A DNA stretch of 64,000 nt from Guadua angustifolia (taxonomy: Eukaryota; Streptophyta; Magnoliopsida; Poales; Poaceae), in the NCBI GenBank assembly GCA_036346375.1, contig CM070504.1, forward strand, positions 10,475,890-10,539,889, given 5' to 3'. Positions 12,528 through 22,424 of this stretch are shown in pieces. Below the pieces are notes generated by a model. That model worked only from the letters and a program-made list of their open reading frames with translations, had not been told where the DNA came from and ran no database searches. Position numbers and translations under genes: made by a program. Each line of letters begins with the position of its first letter. Within the stretch, counting starts at the first letter, position 1.

Positions 12528-12671
12528 GGCGACGTGGCATGGTTCAGAATCCGGGAAGTTTGCAAAGTTTAGGAAAGGTAGTATGTATGAACAAACAAAA
12601 CAAGCCTTGAGCTGGCTGATTGATCGATCATTATATGAATAAAAAATTTATTGTTGAGATTATATGAATCA

Positions 12672-12848
12672 AATGGAACAATGGTTCGGGTATCCGTTTG
12701 GGTCCGGGTACCCGTTCGGGTTCGGGTCTGGGTCCGAGTTTAGACCCGTGACTGACTTCGGGTCTGGGTCCGGATCTAAATTTCGGGTATCGGGTTCGGG
12801 TCTATAGAAGCTGGACCCGGAGGTACCCGGACCCGTTGCCATCCCTAG
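12672..12848. mobile_element. Short element rich in GGGTCCGGGTAC words
   Basis: Repeats of TTCGGGT, GGGTCCG and GGGTACCCG, ending in TTGCCATCCCTA at 12848. This is the inverse of the TAGGGATGGCAA end at 6497, and the family matches the 6497-6860 sequence. The left end is ill-defined and no gene is present. Confidence 0.45.
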
Positions 12849-12999
12849 AACCAAGCCTCAGCTACCAGCCTACCCTAACCCCAAAGGGCCCAAACCAGCT
12901 ATCTCGGCGGCCACATCCAAACACCACCGCCACCGCCGCCTTCTCTCCTCCTGCGGTTCGTCCCTACCCCAGAGCCACCCGCCCCGCCGGTGAGCGCCC

Positions 13000-13944
13000 A
13001 TGACGGAGGACCGCACCCCCAAGTCCTCCGACGAGCCCATCGCGGCGGCCAAGCAGAGGTCTGAACCTCCCTTCCTCGCTTCCAATCCCCGGAGCGCTCG
13101 AATTGTTTGAGATCCGGCGCTCTACGCCGTTACGGTTTTTCCACCTTTGGTTGGGAAAATTTCTGCGCTGTGGGAGTAAGTCGTGGTTGCGCGACATGGG
13201 AGTCGGGAGCGCTGAACCGCTGAAACGTGTGTGTGCTCGTTTGATAGGAAGAAGAGGAAGTGGGATCAGCCCGTAAAGGACTTGGTCTCCGCGGCGGCGG
13301 CGGCGGCGGCTGCTGTGGCGGGACTACCCGTGATGAACATCGGTGCTCTGTCTGGCGTTCCACTCCCCGGCACTAACGCGTATCCCGTCGCTCCGTTTCC
13401 GAATACGGTCCATGTCCCTCGACGCTGCAGAGTGCCGCTGCTGCGGTACAGAAATTGAGTCAGGTATATGTTGCCTGATGTAGTTTCGTTTTTTACGTAC
13501 GATGTAAGGCCTATTTGGTAGAGCTCCAGATTACAACTTCGTCTGAGATCTGAAACTTGTAGGCTAAAATAAAGTGAATTAAGTTTATATTTTTTTCTAA
13601 AATTTAAACAAAATGATCCATCTAAACACTCTTAATGTACTCATAGCTCCAGCTTTATGAATCTGGTGAAGTTAGAATTTTCAGCTTCACTAGATTTACG
13701 AATCTGAAGAAGCTGAATCCCTGCCAAACAGGCCCGTAGTTTCCTTAGCTCTGACTCTAAGAAGTGCTGCATTGCTACGTAGGCAGTGTATGGGTTATCT
13801 GGGCTAGTATCCATATTAATTTCTATGTGTTTCTTGTTCCGTCAGGCAAAAATACCGGATGAGCTTATAGCACGAGAAATTGTTATAAATGACGCTGATC
13901 CATCGGTGCGATATAAGCTTACAAAACGGTGAACCCAGCAAGAG
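13000..13944 (+). pseudogene. RIK: RIK-like KH-domain protein gene, broken 5' part
   Basis: Three exons can be read: 13000-13058 (start ATG at 13000), 13248-13463 and 13846-13944, with GT-AG borders. Exon 2 encodes KKRKWDQPVKDLVS, an alanine run, then AGLPVMNIGALSGVPLPG. Exon 3 encodes AKIPDELIAREIVINDADP and VRYKLTKR. This is the conserved N-terminus of the plant KH protein RIK (RS2-interacting KH protein, linked to KNOX repression by AS1/RS2), recognised from memory. A one-base deletion near 13412 shifts the end of exon 2. A TGA at 13930 interrupts exon 3 before the splice site. The KH domain and everything after it are missing up to 16684, where a Copia fragment sits. Identity is fairly sure; loss of function is likely if no intact paralogue sequence is joined. 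Confidence 0.75.
13507..13735. mobile_element. Tourist-like MITE in RIK intron 2
   Basis: Termini AGGCCTATTTGG and CCAAACAGGCCC are inverted copies, with a possible 3-bp duplication GTA on each side. The interior (for example AAGTGAATTAAGTTTATATTT and CACTCTTAATGTAC) closely matches the element at 41385-41615. It is non-coding and about 229 bp long. Confidence 0.75.
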
Positions 13945-14362
13945 GTAAATTATTAACCAGGCAACTGTGGTGTAGTTCCTCTATAAAATGATTTTCTTTG
14001 TAAAAGTCAGTTTTGCGTAGTTACACTGTGTTAGTTTGATTTCTCGCGCCCTGATCGGGGGCGCAACAACAACTTTTGGTTGTGGCCCCTGTCACACTGC
14101 GCTAAAATAAAAGGAAAGGGTCGAGGGCCGGCTCAAATGGACCAACGTTCTTTGGCTTCGCCTCACCCAAACAACTCGTAGAGACCGATCTCTCTTGTGC
14201 GCGCGGAAGTGACGGGAAGGCCGCCGCCTTCTTCATCGCCACTGCTTCCTCCTCGCCAACGGCAATGGCATCTTCGTCAAGCTCAAACCCGGAAGGTATT
14301 TCCCCTAATGATCCATTTTCTAGGTGTTTGTTTTAGGCACTAAGATCCGGTAAGAACAACAA

Positions 14363-14374
14363 TGGTATCAGAGC
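14363..14374 (+). other. Copia primer-binding site
   Basis: TGGTATCAGAGC, the complement of the 3' end of initiator tRNA-Met, is the standard PBS of plant Copia elements. It lies one to two bases after the putative LTR end. Confidence 0.85.
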
Positions 14375-15442
14375 TTGTGTTTCATGTGCCTAAACCTAAC
14401 CCTAGATGAAGAATCCCTTCGGGTTTGTGCCTTTCTCGGGCTAGATCTCGTGCGCAACAAGTAGAAGGAGAGGAAGAACCCTAGATCGCGTTTTCCCCCC
14501 AAATCCATGAAACCCTAGCGTGATTTTTTTTAAGAAATCCTCAAGAACCGAATTAAGAAAAGAAGAAAAGAGGGCCTACCTGGGCTCGCCGTGCTCGTTG
14601 TCCTTGATGGCGACCACGGGAAGAAGATCATCCAGCGCGTCGTCGTGTTCCATCTCCGGGTTCACAAGCGCGCGGTTTAGGGCACCGCCGCAGGGCCACT
14701 CGACGGCGGCGCGTCCACCCTCGGGTGATCGCGCGACGCCGGTGAGAACTCTGGGCGGCGGCGCGCCAGCCTCTCTCTCTCTGTCTCGCGTGCGCATCGG
14801 AGAAGAAGCGGGCGGAGACGCGAAGAAATGAATTAGGGTTTCGGGGGGCGCCGATTTTTTTGGTTTTTTAATCCCGCCGCGAAGTAATCTCAGTCGTCCG
14901 ACGAGATCTAACTGCGCAGCTGGACCGCGGCTAGGCTGGGCCTCTTTTGGCCCAGGCGAGAGAGAGTAGCGCCGGCCCAGGCCCAGGTTGCTTGGCCTGG
15001 TGACCAGAGGCGCGAAGCAAAAGGCCGTTGGGCCATTTTGGGCCGTTTCGGCCATGAACAGTGAATCTCTATTTTTTAATTTTTTCCTGTGAAGAATTAG
15101 TTTAAACACTGAATTAAATTATGTTTCCGCTGCTAAGTTTAAGTTTAATTTATCTAATTAAATTGGATCCAACGTGAAAATTTGATTAGAAAATTATATT
15201 AAGTTTGTTGTAGTATGGGAATTTTATCTTCTGACTAACGTTGATGATAAAATTTGCCATAATAATTAAGTTTAAAAAATTTGTTCTATTCTAATTCTGC
15301 CCAACGGTGATTTAGAAGTAGAACAATTTTTCCTGTTAAGAGCATGTTTTAATTGAACCAACGTTGAATTAATTCATGCATTTTATTTCAGTGTTCTAAT
15401 TAAATTGTTTTTTCTTATGAAGCTTCAAACACTTCAAATGTA

Positions 15443-16599
15443 TTGAGTTTGATCTCTGCGATTGAGCCTCTAAACGGGGGGAATTATCCTTCTTGGAGGG
15501 GGAAGATTGAGATGGCACTTGCACTCTCAGATATTGATTATGCAATTTTGCATGATTGTCCCACTGAGCCCCAACCGATCCCTGATGGTCAACTGGGTGC
15601 TGAGAATAATGCTACGGCAAGAATGACATACGACATTGAGCGTGTGAAGTGGGAAAATTATAACAGAAAATGCATGATGGTAATTAAAAATTCCATCGTG
15701 GAAGCAATAAGGGGTGCCATCCCAGAATGTGTCAGTGCTAAGGAATATCTTAGCAAAGTTCAGAGCCAATGCACTGGCTCTACTAAGATGTACGCAAGCT
15801 CTCTTATGCAGAAGCTTTCGAATGAGAAGTTTGATGGGCAAAGCAATATTAGAGAGCACATTTTGAAAATGAGCAACATAGCTGCTAGACTTAAGACCAT
15901 GGAAATGGAAATATCAGAAGGGTATTTGGTGAAATTTATCATGAATTCCTTGCCCAAGGAATATGAGACTTTTGCAGTCAATTACAACTCTATAAATGAA
16001 AAGTGGAGTATAGAAAAATTGATGGCTATGTGTGCTAAGAACAAGAAAGGCTTAGAGCTCAAAGGCTTGACTCAATCAATCACCTTAAGTCATCACAAAA
16101 GAAAAAGAGCAATTTTCAGAGTAAGTCTAAGCCTTCATTTAAGAACAAAGATAAACCTTAGAACAAGAAATTTCCCCCTGGCCAGAAACCTTATAAGGGC
16201 AAAGGCAAAGCTCATGAAGAGGTGGACAAAGACACATGTAGACACTGCGATCAGAAGGGACACTACATGAAGGACTGCGTTCAGTTTCTTAAATGGCTGA
16301 ACAAACATGGTAAGGATAAGATTACATTCATAGATGAATCCCTGTATTTAGATTCTCCCACTCATACATGGTGGATTGACTCAGGTGCAACTGTCCATGT
16401 TGCAAATTCCTTGCAGGGATTCCATACGAAGAGGATGATGAAAAGAGGAGAAAGAAGTATTAGTGTCGCGAACGGCGTCGAAGTTGAAGTTGAAGCCATC
16501 AGAGAACTCCCCTTAGAACTTAATAATGGCTTCATTCTTCATTTAAATAATGTCTTAATTGTACCCTTCATGAGGAGGAATTTGATTTCAGTAGCCTAG
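15443..16599 (+). pseudogene. Copia gag with zinc knuckle and protease start
   Basis: From 15443 the frame encodes a Copia-type capsid region (IEPLNGGNYPSWRGKIEMAL near the start, then YLSKVQSQC, EHILKMSNIAARLKTME and LPKEYETFAVNYNS). A frameshift near 16070 and a stop near 16157 break it. The continuing frame holds a CX2CX4HX4C zinc knuckle (CRHCDQKGHYMKDC, 16237-16278) and the aspartic protease motif WWIDSGATVHVANS. It stops at 16597 just after RRNLISVA. The product would be non-functional. Confidence 0.85.
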
Positions 16600-16683
16600 A
16601 GAGTCTTAATTATTCCCTCAATAATGTCTTAATTATTTCATTTAAATAATTGCTATCTTGCTATCATAATTTTGGTCAGCTCA

Positions 16684-17038
16684 ATTACCTTCAAAGGAGC
16701 CTAGAGAGTCAAAAACAAGTAGTGCATCTGTTTCTGGTAATGGTGGACAACTTTATAGTTTTTTGTACACAGTGATTGACCTAATCTAACTTTGATAAGC
16801 TGCATATTATCTCTGGCATTCATTTTCAGATACTCTGCTGAAGCTTATGGATTATGGAGATGATGACGACGACGACATTGATGAGACGGATAGCATGCCT
16901 CGTGGGAATCTAACTCCCAGTTCAGGGCAAAAACCTTTTTGGGCTGTGTGGAAACGAGTCATGTACTCTAGTGTGATGGGGAATGCATATTCTCAATGCA
17001 AGAAGCAATTGAGCTTGTTATTTTTGTACCTGTGTTAA
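16684..17038 (+). pseudogene. RIK: RIK-like gene, 3' exons
   Basis: One exon (about 16684-16732) encodes SKEPRESKTSSASVS and ends TCTG/GTAATG. A second begins after TTTTCAG at 16830 and encodes LLKLMDYGDDDDDDIDETD, then SMPRGNLTPSSGQKPFWAV. I recognise this acidic stretch and the KPFWAV tail as the C-terminus of the RIK protein whose N-terminus lies at 13000-13944. The phase of the two exons agrees. The middle of the gene (KH domain and Pro-rich part) is not in the window. Whether the frame normally stops right after FWAV is uncertain; here it reads on to 17038. Confidence 0.6.
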
Positions 17039-17040
17039 CA

Positions 17041-17903
17041 GGTGAACAGATACCATGTGATGATCCAATCTGAAATGTTGTCAATATTTTAGCTGTGGAT
17101 TGTTATTCCTTCGATACGATGATATGTGTCAAAATGTTGTAGGCTAGTAATTGTGTTCTGTAGAATCTAGCAGAAAAAGTCCCTTGTCAATGCATTCGTG
17201 TTCGGAAGCAAGGGTGATTGCATCTTCATGTCAAAGTCTGATTTTATGCGACGTTTCAAGGGTTCGGTAAAGGACAATATACCAGCCTTTGCAAAGGCTA
17301 CCCATGAAGTCAAAGCTGCTTCTCTCTTTTATTCAGTTTATAATTTTATATATGTCCGTTTGGGAATCTATGGAAATCACAAGATGGCCCAGATGAGATC
17401 CATGCACTGCACAGGATATTCCGAGGATCAACGGGGCAGAATTCCAGCTCCAAATACAATAATGAGCTCCTCAGAAGTTACATGTGACACTAAGACCATG
17501 ATTGTTTAGGGTTTTTTTCTTCTTAAAAACAGTCTATTTTTACAAGTGATAATTTTACCCTAACTTCAATCGTATTGATATAAAACAACTCTCAATAAGT
17601 CAAAAAGGCACCTCTAAGATGATTTTTGGTTTTTAGTTATATAGTCTTATGGCTTATGAAAAAACTAGTTAAAAACATTATTTATTTAGTCTTCCATTTT
17701 TTGGTTTAAGCCCAAACAAATAAGTACGAAATGAACTCATCTTCTTCTTTTTTCAAGTTACATCCGAGGCTCAGTGTTTGTTCGGTTGTAGCTTAGACGT
17801 CACTCTTTCCTTTCTCCACAGACTATTGCCTGGCTCGCTTTGCTTCGTCGCACTGGTGTAGATAAAGCGAAAAGGGTCGAGCTCTTGGGTGGAGCAAGCG
17901 ATC
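17041..17903. other. Intergenic: RIK remnant 3' flank and phosphatase promoter
   Basis: An open frame at 17198-17509 has no recognisable similarity. The part just upstream of 17904 must contain the phosphatase promoter and 5' UTR; no clear TATA box was picked out. Confidence 0.4.
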
Positions 17904-20900
17904 ATGATGGCGTCGCAGCCCAGAGGGATGGTGGTGGCGGTGGCGGTGGTGCATGTGCTGGTCGCTTTTAGCGCGGCGGCAGCCGGAGGCGGCGGCGAGC
18001 AGGCGCTGTCGAGGATCGTCATCCATCGGGCCACCTTCGTGATCCAGCCGGGCGCCTTCGTCGACGCCTCGCCGCTCCTTCTCGGCCTGGAGGTGAGCTT
18101 CCTGAAACATTCGCGCCTCCAGTGTTGCGTGAGCACTTGCTCTTTCCGCTGCTGTGAGGTGTGTGAGGCTGTGAGCTCCCCGAGTATCCGTACACCAGAG
18201 TTTGAGAATTCTGGTCGCCATCCAGACTTAATTTGGTAAATCAATGCACTGTAGATGATAAGATCCGAGAAAACCCAAATTGTCTGCATGACTGAGGACC
18301 AAGAGATCACATTTGGTGTTTGAAATATGGATTTCTTGCTTAGGATGTAATCAGATTATCGGGTACCATATTTGTTACAGGGACGGGATCGAGAATGGGT
18401 GACCCTCAGATATAGCAACCCCAAACCATCAAAGGATGACTGGATTGGGGTCTTTTCTCCTGCTAATTTCAGGTAGGATTGATACACACCCTCTACTATT
18501 TATCTTAGTATAACACTCCATGATTCTTGTTGAGGAATTGAAAGTTCCATTGAGAGAAAGAAAAGAAGAATATGAATTGAAAGCTTATTTAGATTCTTTT
18601 TTGTTGGATTTACCAGTGATTCTATTTGTCCATCAGAGAGCCAATGGGTCGAACCCCCTCTTATATGCACGGCTCCTATTAAGGTTGGTGTTATTTCCTC
18701 TGAGCCTTCCTCCTTTTGAAGTTTACGAGACCTCAGAACACTTATTGCAAGAACATATGCTGAAATAAGGTATCGTGTTTTGGCAGTTCCAATATGCAAA
18801 CTACAAGAATCTTGACTATGAAAAGACCGGAAAGGGATCCTTGAGGCTCCAGCTAATTAATCAGAGAGAAGATTTCTCATTTGCATTATTTTCTGGAGGC
18901 CTCTCAACTGTATGTATCAAAATATCAAATGCTCATCATTTGTTCAGTATGGAAGCTCCGTGTACTGAACTGCAGGGTGTTGAAACTGAACATTTTCATT
19001 TTTCCAAGGAATAAATATTTTCATTTTTGCATGACAATTAATGCCATTTTAGCTGAGTTACAATGCTATATTTCTGTTAACATTTCTCATTTACTTTTAT
19101 ATATTTTGTGACTGATAAGTACTATATGTGCTTTAACTTGGATATGCGCATCTTGTGTATAATATGACAGCCGAAGCTTATCGCACACTCAAAAAGAGTA
19201 ACTTTTGTAAACCCAAAGGCTCCTGTGTACCCACGCCTAGCACAAGGGAAATCCTCGGATGTAGTAAGTATTATTTTCTTAAGTATTTCATAAATAATGA
19301 AGTATCAACTGAACATTATATTCTCTGACCTGCCGTGAAAATATCATGCAAATAAACGACCGATTTAGCCTATTGCCCTTTGGCATTTTTTCCGTAGCTG
19401 TAACAAAACCTTTTCTTCTGATCAAACATAATTTGCAAATGAACTGGAATTTCAATGCAACATAACTGAAAATTCTAAGGTCTTTCAGATCATTCTCGTT
19501 TAGGTGAGTGGTTGTAAATTTTTATTTTCAGAAATTGATCTTAGCTGTCAGAGTTTCTTAGCAGAATGTGTTCCTAAGTGCTTCTGTGAGTTAGATTGTA
19601 CCGTGTTTTCAGGATGTTGACTGATGTTAAGTGATTCTAGATGACAGTGACATGGACAAGTGGATATAGTACCAATGAGGCTACACCATTTGTCAAATGG
19701 GGCATGGAAGGGCAAATTCAAAACCTTTCTCCCGCAGGCACCCTTACTTTCAGTCGCAACACCATGTGTGGTTAGTAATTCTCGTCATATACACATGAAC
19801 TCATATCTTCATTAGTGTGTTTAAAAAAATCCATCTTAAAACAAAATTGTTATCGGAGAGCAGTTCTTATGTTCTGCATTTGTATTTGGTGTGGTAGAGT
19901 TCTGAATCAAAGTATGATTGATACGTAACTTTTGATGAACCTTTATGTTTTACTATGATTTTACAACAGGTCCTCCTGCTAGGACAGTTGGATGGCGTGA
20001 TCCTGGTTTCATACATACAAGTTTCCTCAAGGACTTGTGGCCTAATTTCATGTAAATGAGTGTCACAACCTTGTCCTATCTACGCCTGTGCTCCCATTAT
20101 TATCTATTCAATTGCAGAAATGCAAGTGCTAAGTGCCAACATGTTTGACAGGTGAGTTTAAATTTCAGGTACACATACAGAATTGGCCATCGGCTATTTA
20201 ACGGCTCTATTGTTTGGGGACATCAGTATAGTTTCCAAGCGCCTCCTTATCCTGGGGAAGATTCTTTGCAACGTGTAGTAATTTTTGGAGATATGGGAAA
20301 GGTGTGAATTTGATGTCACTTCAACTATATGCTTTTTGTGCCTTTTCATCTATAGAACATGCAATAGTATTCTTATATAACTGATTACTGATTAGCTATG
20401 GAACTGTTGGCAGAAGGCCAATTTAGCACATCTTGATTTTTAGTTTGTCTTATCTGAGTTCTACTTCTAGGAGTTTATCCACCGAAATGTGGAAAGTATC
20501 AGTCAAACTAATAGGCAAGAAATAAAAGAAACTTAATTGCCTGATACTTTTCCTAAGCACAAGAGAAAGCATTCACAAGAAAAAATTATGAGGATTCCTT
20601 TTCTGCTTGACCTTGAAACTGGCATCTGAACTCTTTGCTCAGGCCGAGGTTGATGGCTCAAACGAGTACAACGACTTTGAGCCTGGTTCACTCAACACGA
20701 CTTACCAGCTAATTAAAGACTTGAAGAATATCGATATGGTAATCCATATTGGAGACATCTGCTATGCCAATGGCTATCTATCACAGTGGGATCAATTCAC
20801 TGCACAGGTTGAGCCCATTGCTTCCACTGTACCTTACATGGTTGGAAGGTACTCCAACTTGACAGTAGAAGTGAACTAAAAACTAGATGGAAATATGTCC

Positions 20901-22200
20901 ACGCTATGTTTTCGATGATACTGATTTGCTCTTACAGTGGTAACCACGAAAGAGATTGGCCTGGATCAGGATCCTTCTATGGGAATTTGGACTCAGGTGG
21001 TGAATGCGGTGTACCAGCTCAGAATATGTTCTATGTGCCCGCAGAGAACCGTGAGCAGTTCTGGTAGGACATTTCTCCTTTTCTTTATTTTGTCAAGACT
21101 CGACATAAAACCTGGAAATTTACCTGACCAATCATAAGGACATTTTTGGTCCACTATAAAATCATAGAACAAAACAAGTTTTTTTAATACACAACTAAAG
21201 AGTAACAGCAATCAATATTAATAACTTGGTGACCTGATATGTTCTTTTATGATGTAATAACTAAAGGCAATCAATCTTTTACTATCTTACTGAACACAAA
21301 CAATTCATCAATTCCATCTTTCATGCTTATAATTGGTGTGTTTCGTCCATTGGAAGAAATCACCAGATGCAGCACTGAAGCTATTTTTTCGTGGCGCTTT
21401 GTTGCATTACTGCACAGCTGATTTTCCTATAAAAAGCTGCAGTGTTATCTAATTTTGGCTCAAGAAGCTCTTCTTAAAACCTGGGGATATCCTTGCAGGT
21501 ACTCGATGGACCGCGGGATGTTCCGTTTCTGCATAGCCAACACCGAGTTGGACTGGAGGCCAGGCACCGAGCAATACAAGTTCATCGAGCACTGCTTCTC
21601 CTCCGTCGATCGGCAGAAGCAGCCGTGGCTCATCTTCCTCGCGCACCGCGTTCTCGGCTACTCATCCGCCAGCTTCTACGGCGACGAAGGAACGACCGAG
21701 GAGCCCATGGGAAGGGAGAGCCTCCAATCGCTCTGGCAGAAATACAGGGTCGACATCGCGCTGTACGGCCACGTCCACAGCTACGAGCGAACTTGTCCGG
21801 TATATGAGGTATCATCAGCATCCTCCGAGCATGCAGCTTCAGTTACTGATGTTTTCTTGTGATTTATCACTGTGGTGTTGTGCGTCAAATGCAGAATGTA
21901 TGCGTGGCCAAGGGGTCGGACCACTACAGCGGCGCTTTCACGGCGACGACGCACGTCGTGGTCGGCGGTGGCGGCGCGAGCCTCGCCGACTACACGGCCG
22001 TCCGGGCGCGGTGGAGCCACGTGCAGGACCGCGACTACGGGTTCGTGAAGCTGACGGCCTTCAACCACACGACGCTGCTGTTGGAGTACAAGAGGAGCCG
22101 GGACGGCAGCGTGCACGACCACTTCACCGTCTCCCGCGACTACCGCGACGTCCTGGCCTGCGGCGTCGACAACTGCCCGAGCACCACCTTGGCGTCCTGA
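17904..22200 (+). CDS. Purple acid phosphatase (PAP1/PAP27-type)
   Basis: Twelve exons with consistent phases: 17904-18092, 18381-18472, 18617-18683, 18787-18909, 19171-19263, 19641-19770, 19970-20051, 20169-20301, 20643-20848, 20938-21063, 21499-21808 and 21895-22200. Together they give 618 aa with no stop. The start is the first ATG in frame (a second follows directly); residues 1-25 form a signal-peptide-like hydrophobic segment, suggesting secretion. The family binds two metals (Fe with Fe, Zn or Mn) and hydrolyses phosphate esters. The metal-ligand blocks are all visible: GDMG (about residue 300), GDICY (about 340), GNHE (about 372), FLAHRV (about 459) and GHVHSYERT (about 503). A WTSGY motif lies in the fibronectin-like N-terminal domain. 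Length fits the large plant PAPs. Plants often induce such genes under low phosphate; nothing here shows regulation. A LINE lies in the 3' UTR. Confidence 0.93.
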
Positions 22201-22306
22201 GCTAGCCGCGCGCCACAACTCGGGTTCTTGTTCGAGTCCATTTGCTGCTGCTGCTTGATAGACACATTGTTCATCGAGGAGGAGGACTCCATGTGAGAGC
22301 TTTATG
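22201..22306 (+). other. Phosphatase 3' UTR, proximal part
   Basis: Runs from the stop codon to the LINE target site. The matching distal part resumes at 30018 after 7.7 kb of inserted DNA. Confidence 0.7.
22291..22306. repeat. LINE 1 target-site duplication, left copy
   Basis: ATGTGAGAGCTTTATG, 16 bp, repeated without mismatch at 30002-30017 directly after the LINE poly(A). Confidence 0.95.
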
Positions 22307-22424
22307 ACATTTCAGTTCGTCATTCAGAGTTTGTGCTGCATTGGTGATTTGCTGTCAGAAAAGCAGTACAATGACCACGAAACGCATTCTAGCTCCAACG
22401 GGAGGAAGCAACCGGTCGCCATTA

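Larger units (their letters stand above)
7169..12590 (-). mobile_element. Helitron 1, non-autonomous, carrying gene fragments
   Basis: Read on the minus strand, the element begins near 12590 with TCATACATACTACC and CTTTCCTAAAC. It ends at 7169 with CTAG followed by host T. The 3' CTAG is preceded about 9 bases earlier by a 9-bp perfect palindrome with a 1-base centre (7182-7200). These are hallmark Helitron features: 5' TC, 3' CTRR with an upstream hairpin, no terminal inverted repeats and no target duplication. The 5' flanking base reads T rather than the usual A. No Rep/helicase was seen. It carries minus-strand exons of a HAK transporter and a ketoacyl-ACP synthase. The head (about 12130-12590) is GC-rich. 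The same 5' and 3' end sequences recur in the two other Helitrons of this window. Confidence 0.8.
14029..16615 (+). mobile_element. Truncated Copia-type LTR retrotransposon
   Basis: A putative 5' LTR (about 14029-14361, TG...CA) is followed by the initiator-tRNA-Met primer-binding motif TGGTATCAGAGC at 14363. A long leader follows, then gag at 15443. The element breaks off after the protease region near 16600. Integrase, reverse transcriptase, RNase H and the 3' LTR are absent. It lies between the RIK 5' and 3' exons in the same direction. The junction near 16543-16660 contains repeats of AATAATGTCTTAATT that could mark a deletion by short homology. Confidence 0.75.

Noticed and set aside
14363..14374. 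Possible tRNA gene near TGGTATCAGAGC
   Set aside because: Only the primer-binding complement of a tRNA 3' end; no cloverleaf around it.
14576..15109. 177-residue minus-strand open frame in the Copia leader
   Set aside because: GC-rich low-complexity translation antisense to the leader, with no recognisable domain and no splice context.
21493..22218. Several 100-145 residue frames around the last phosphatase exons
   Set aside because: Alternative frames and antisense of GC-rich exons 11 and 12; the spliced phosphatase frame explains the region.
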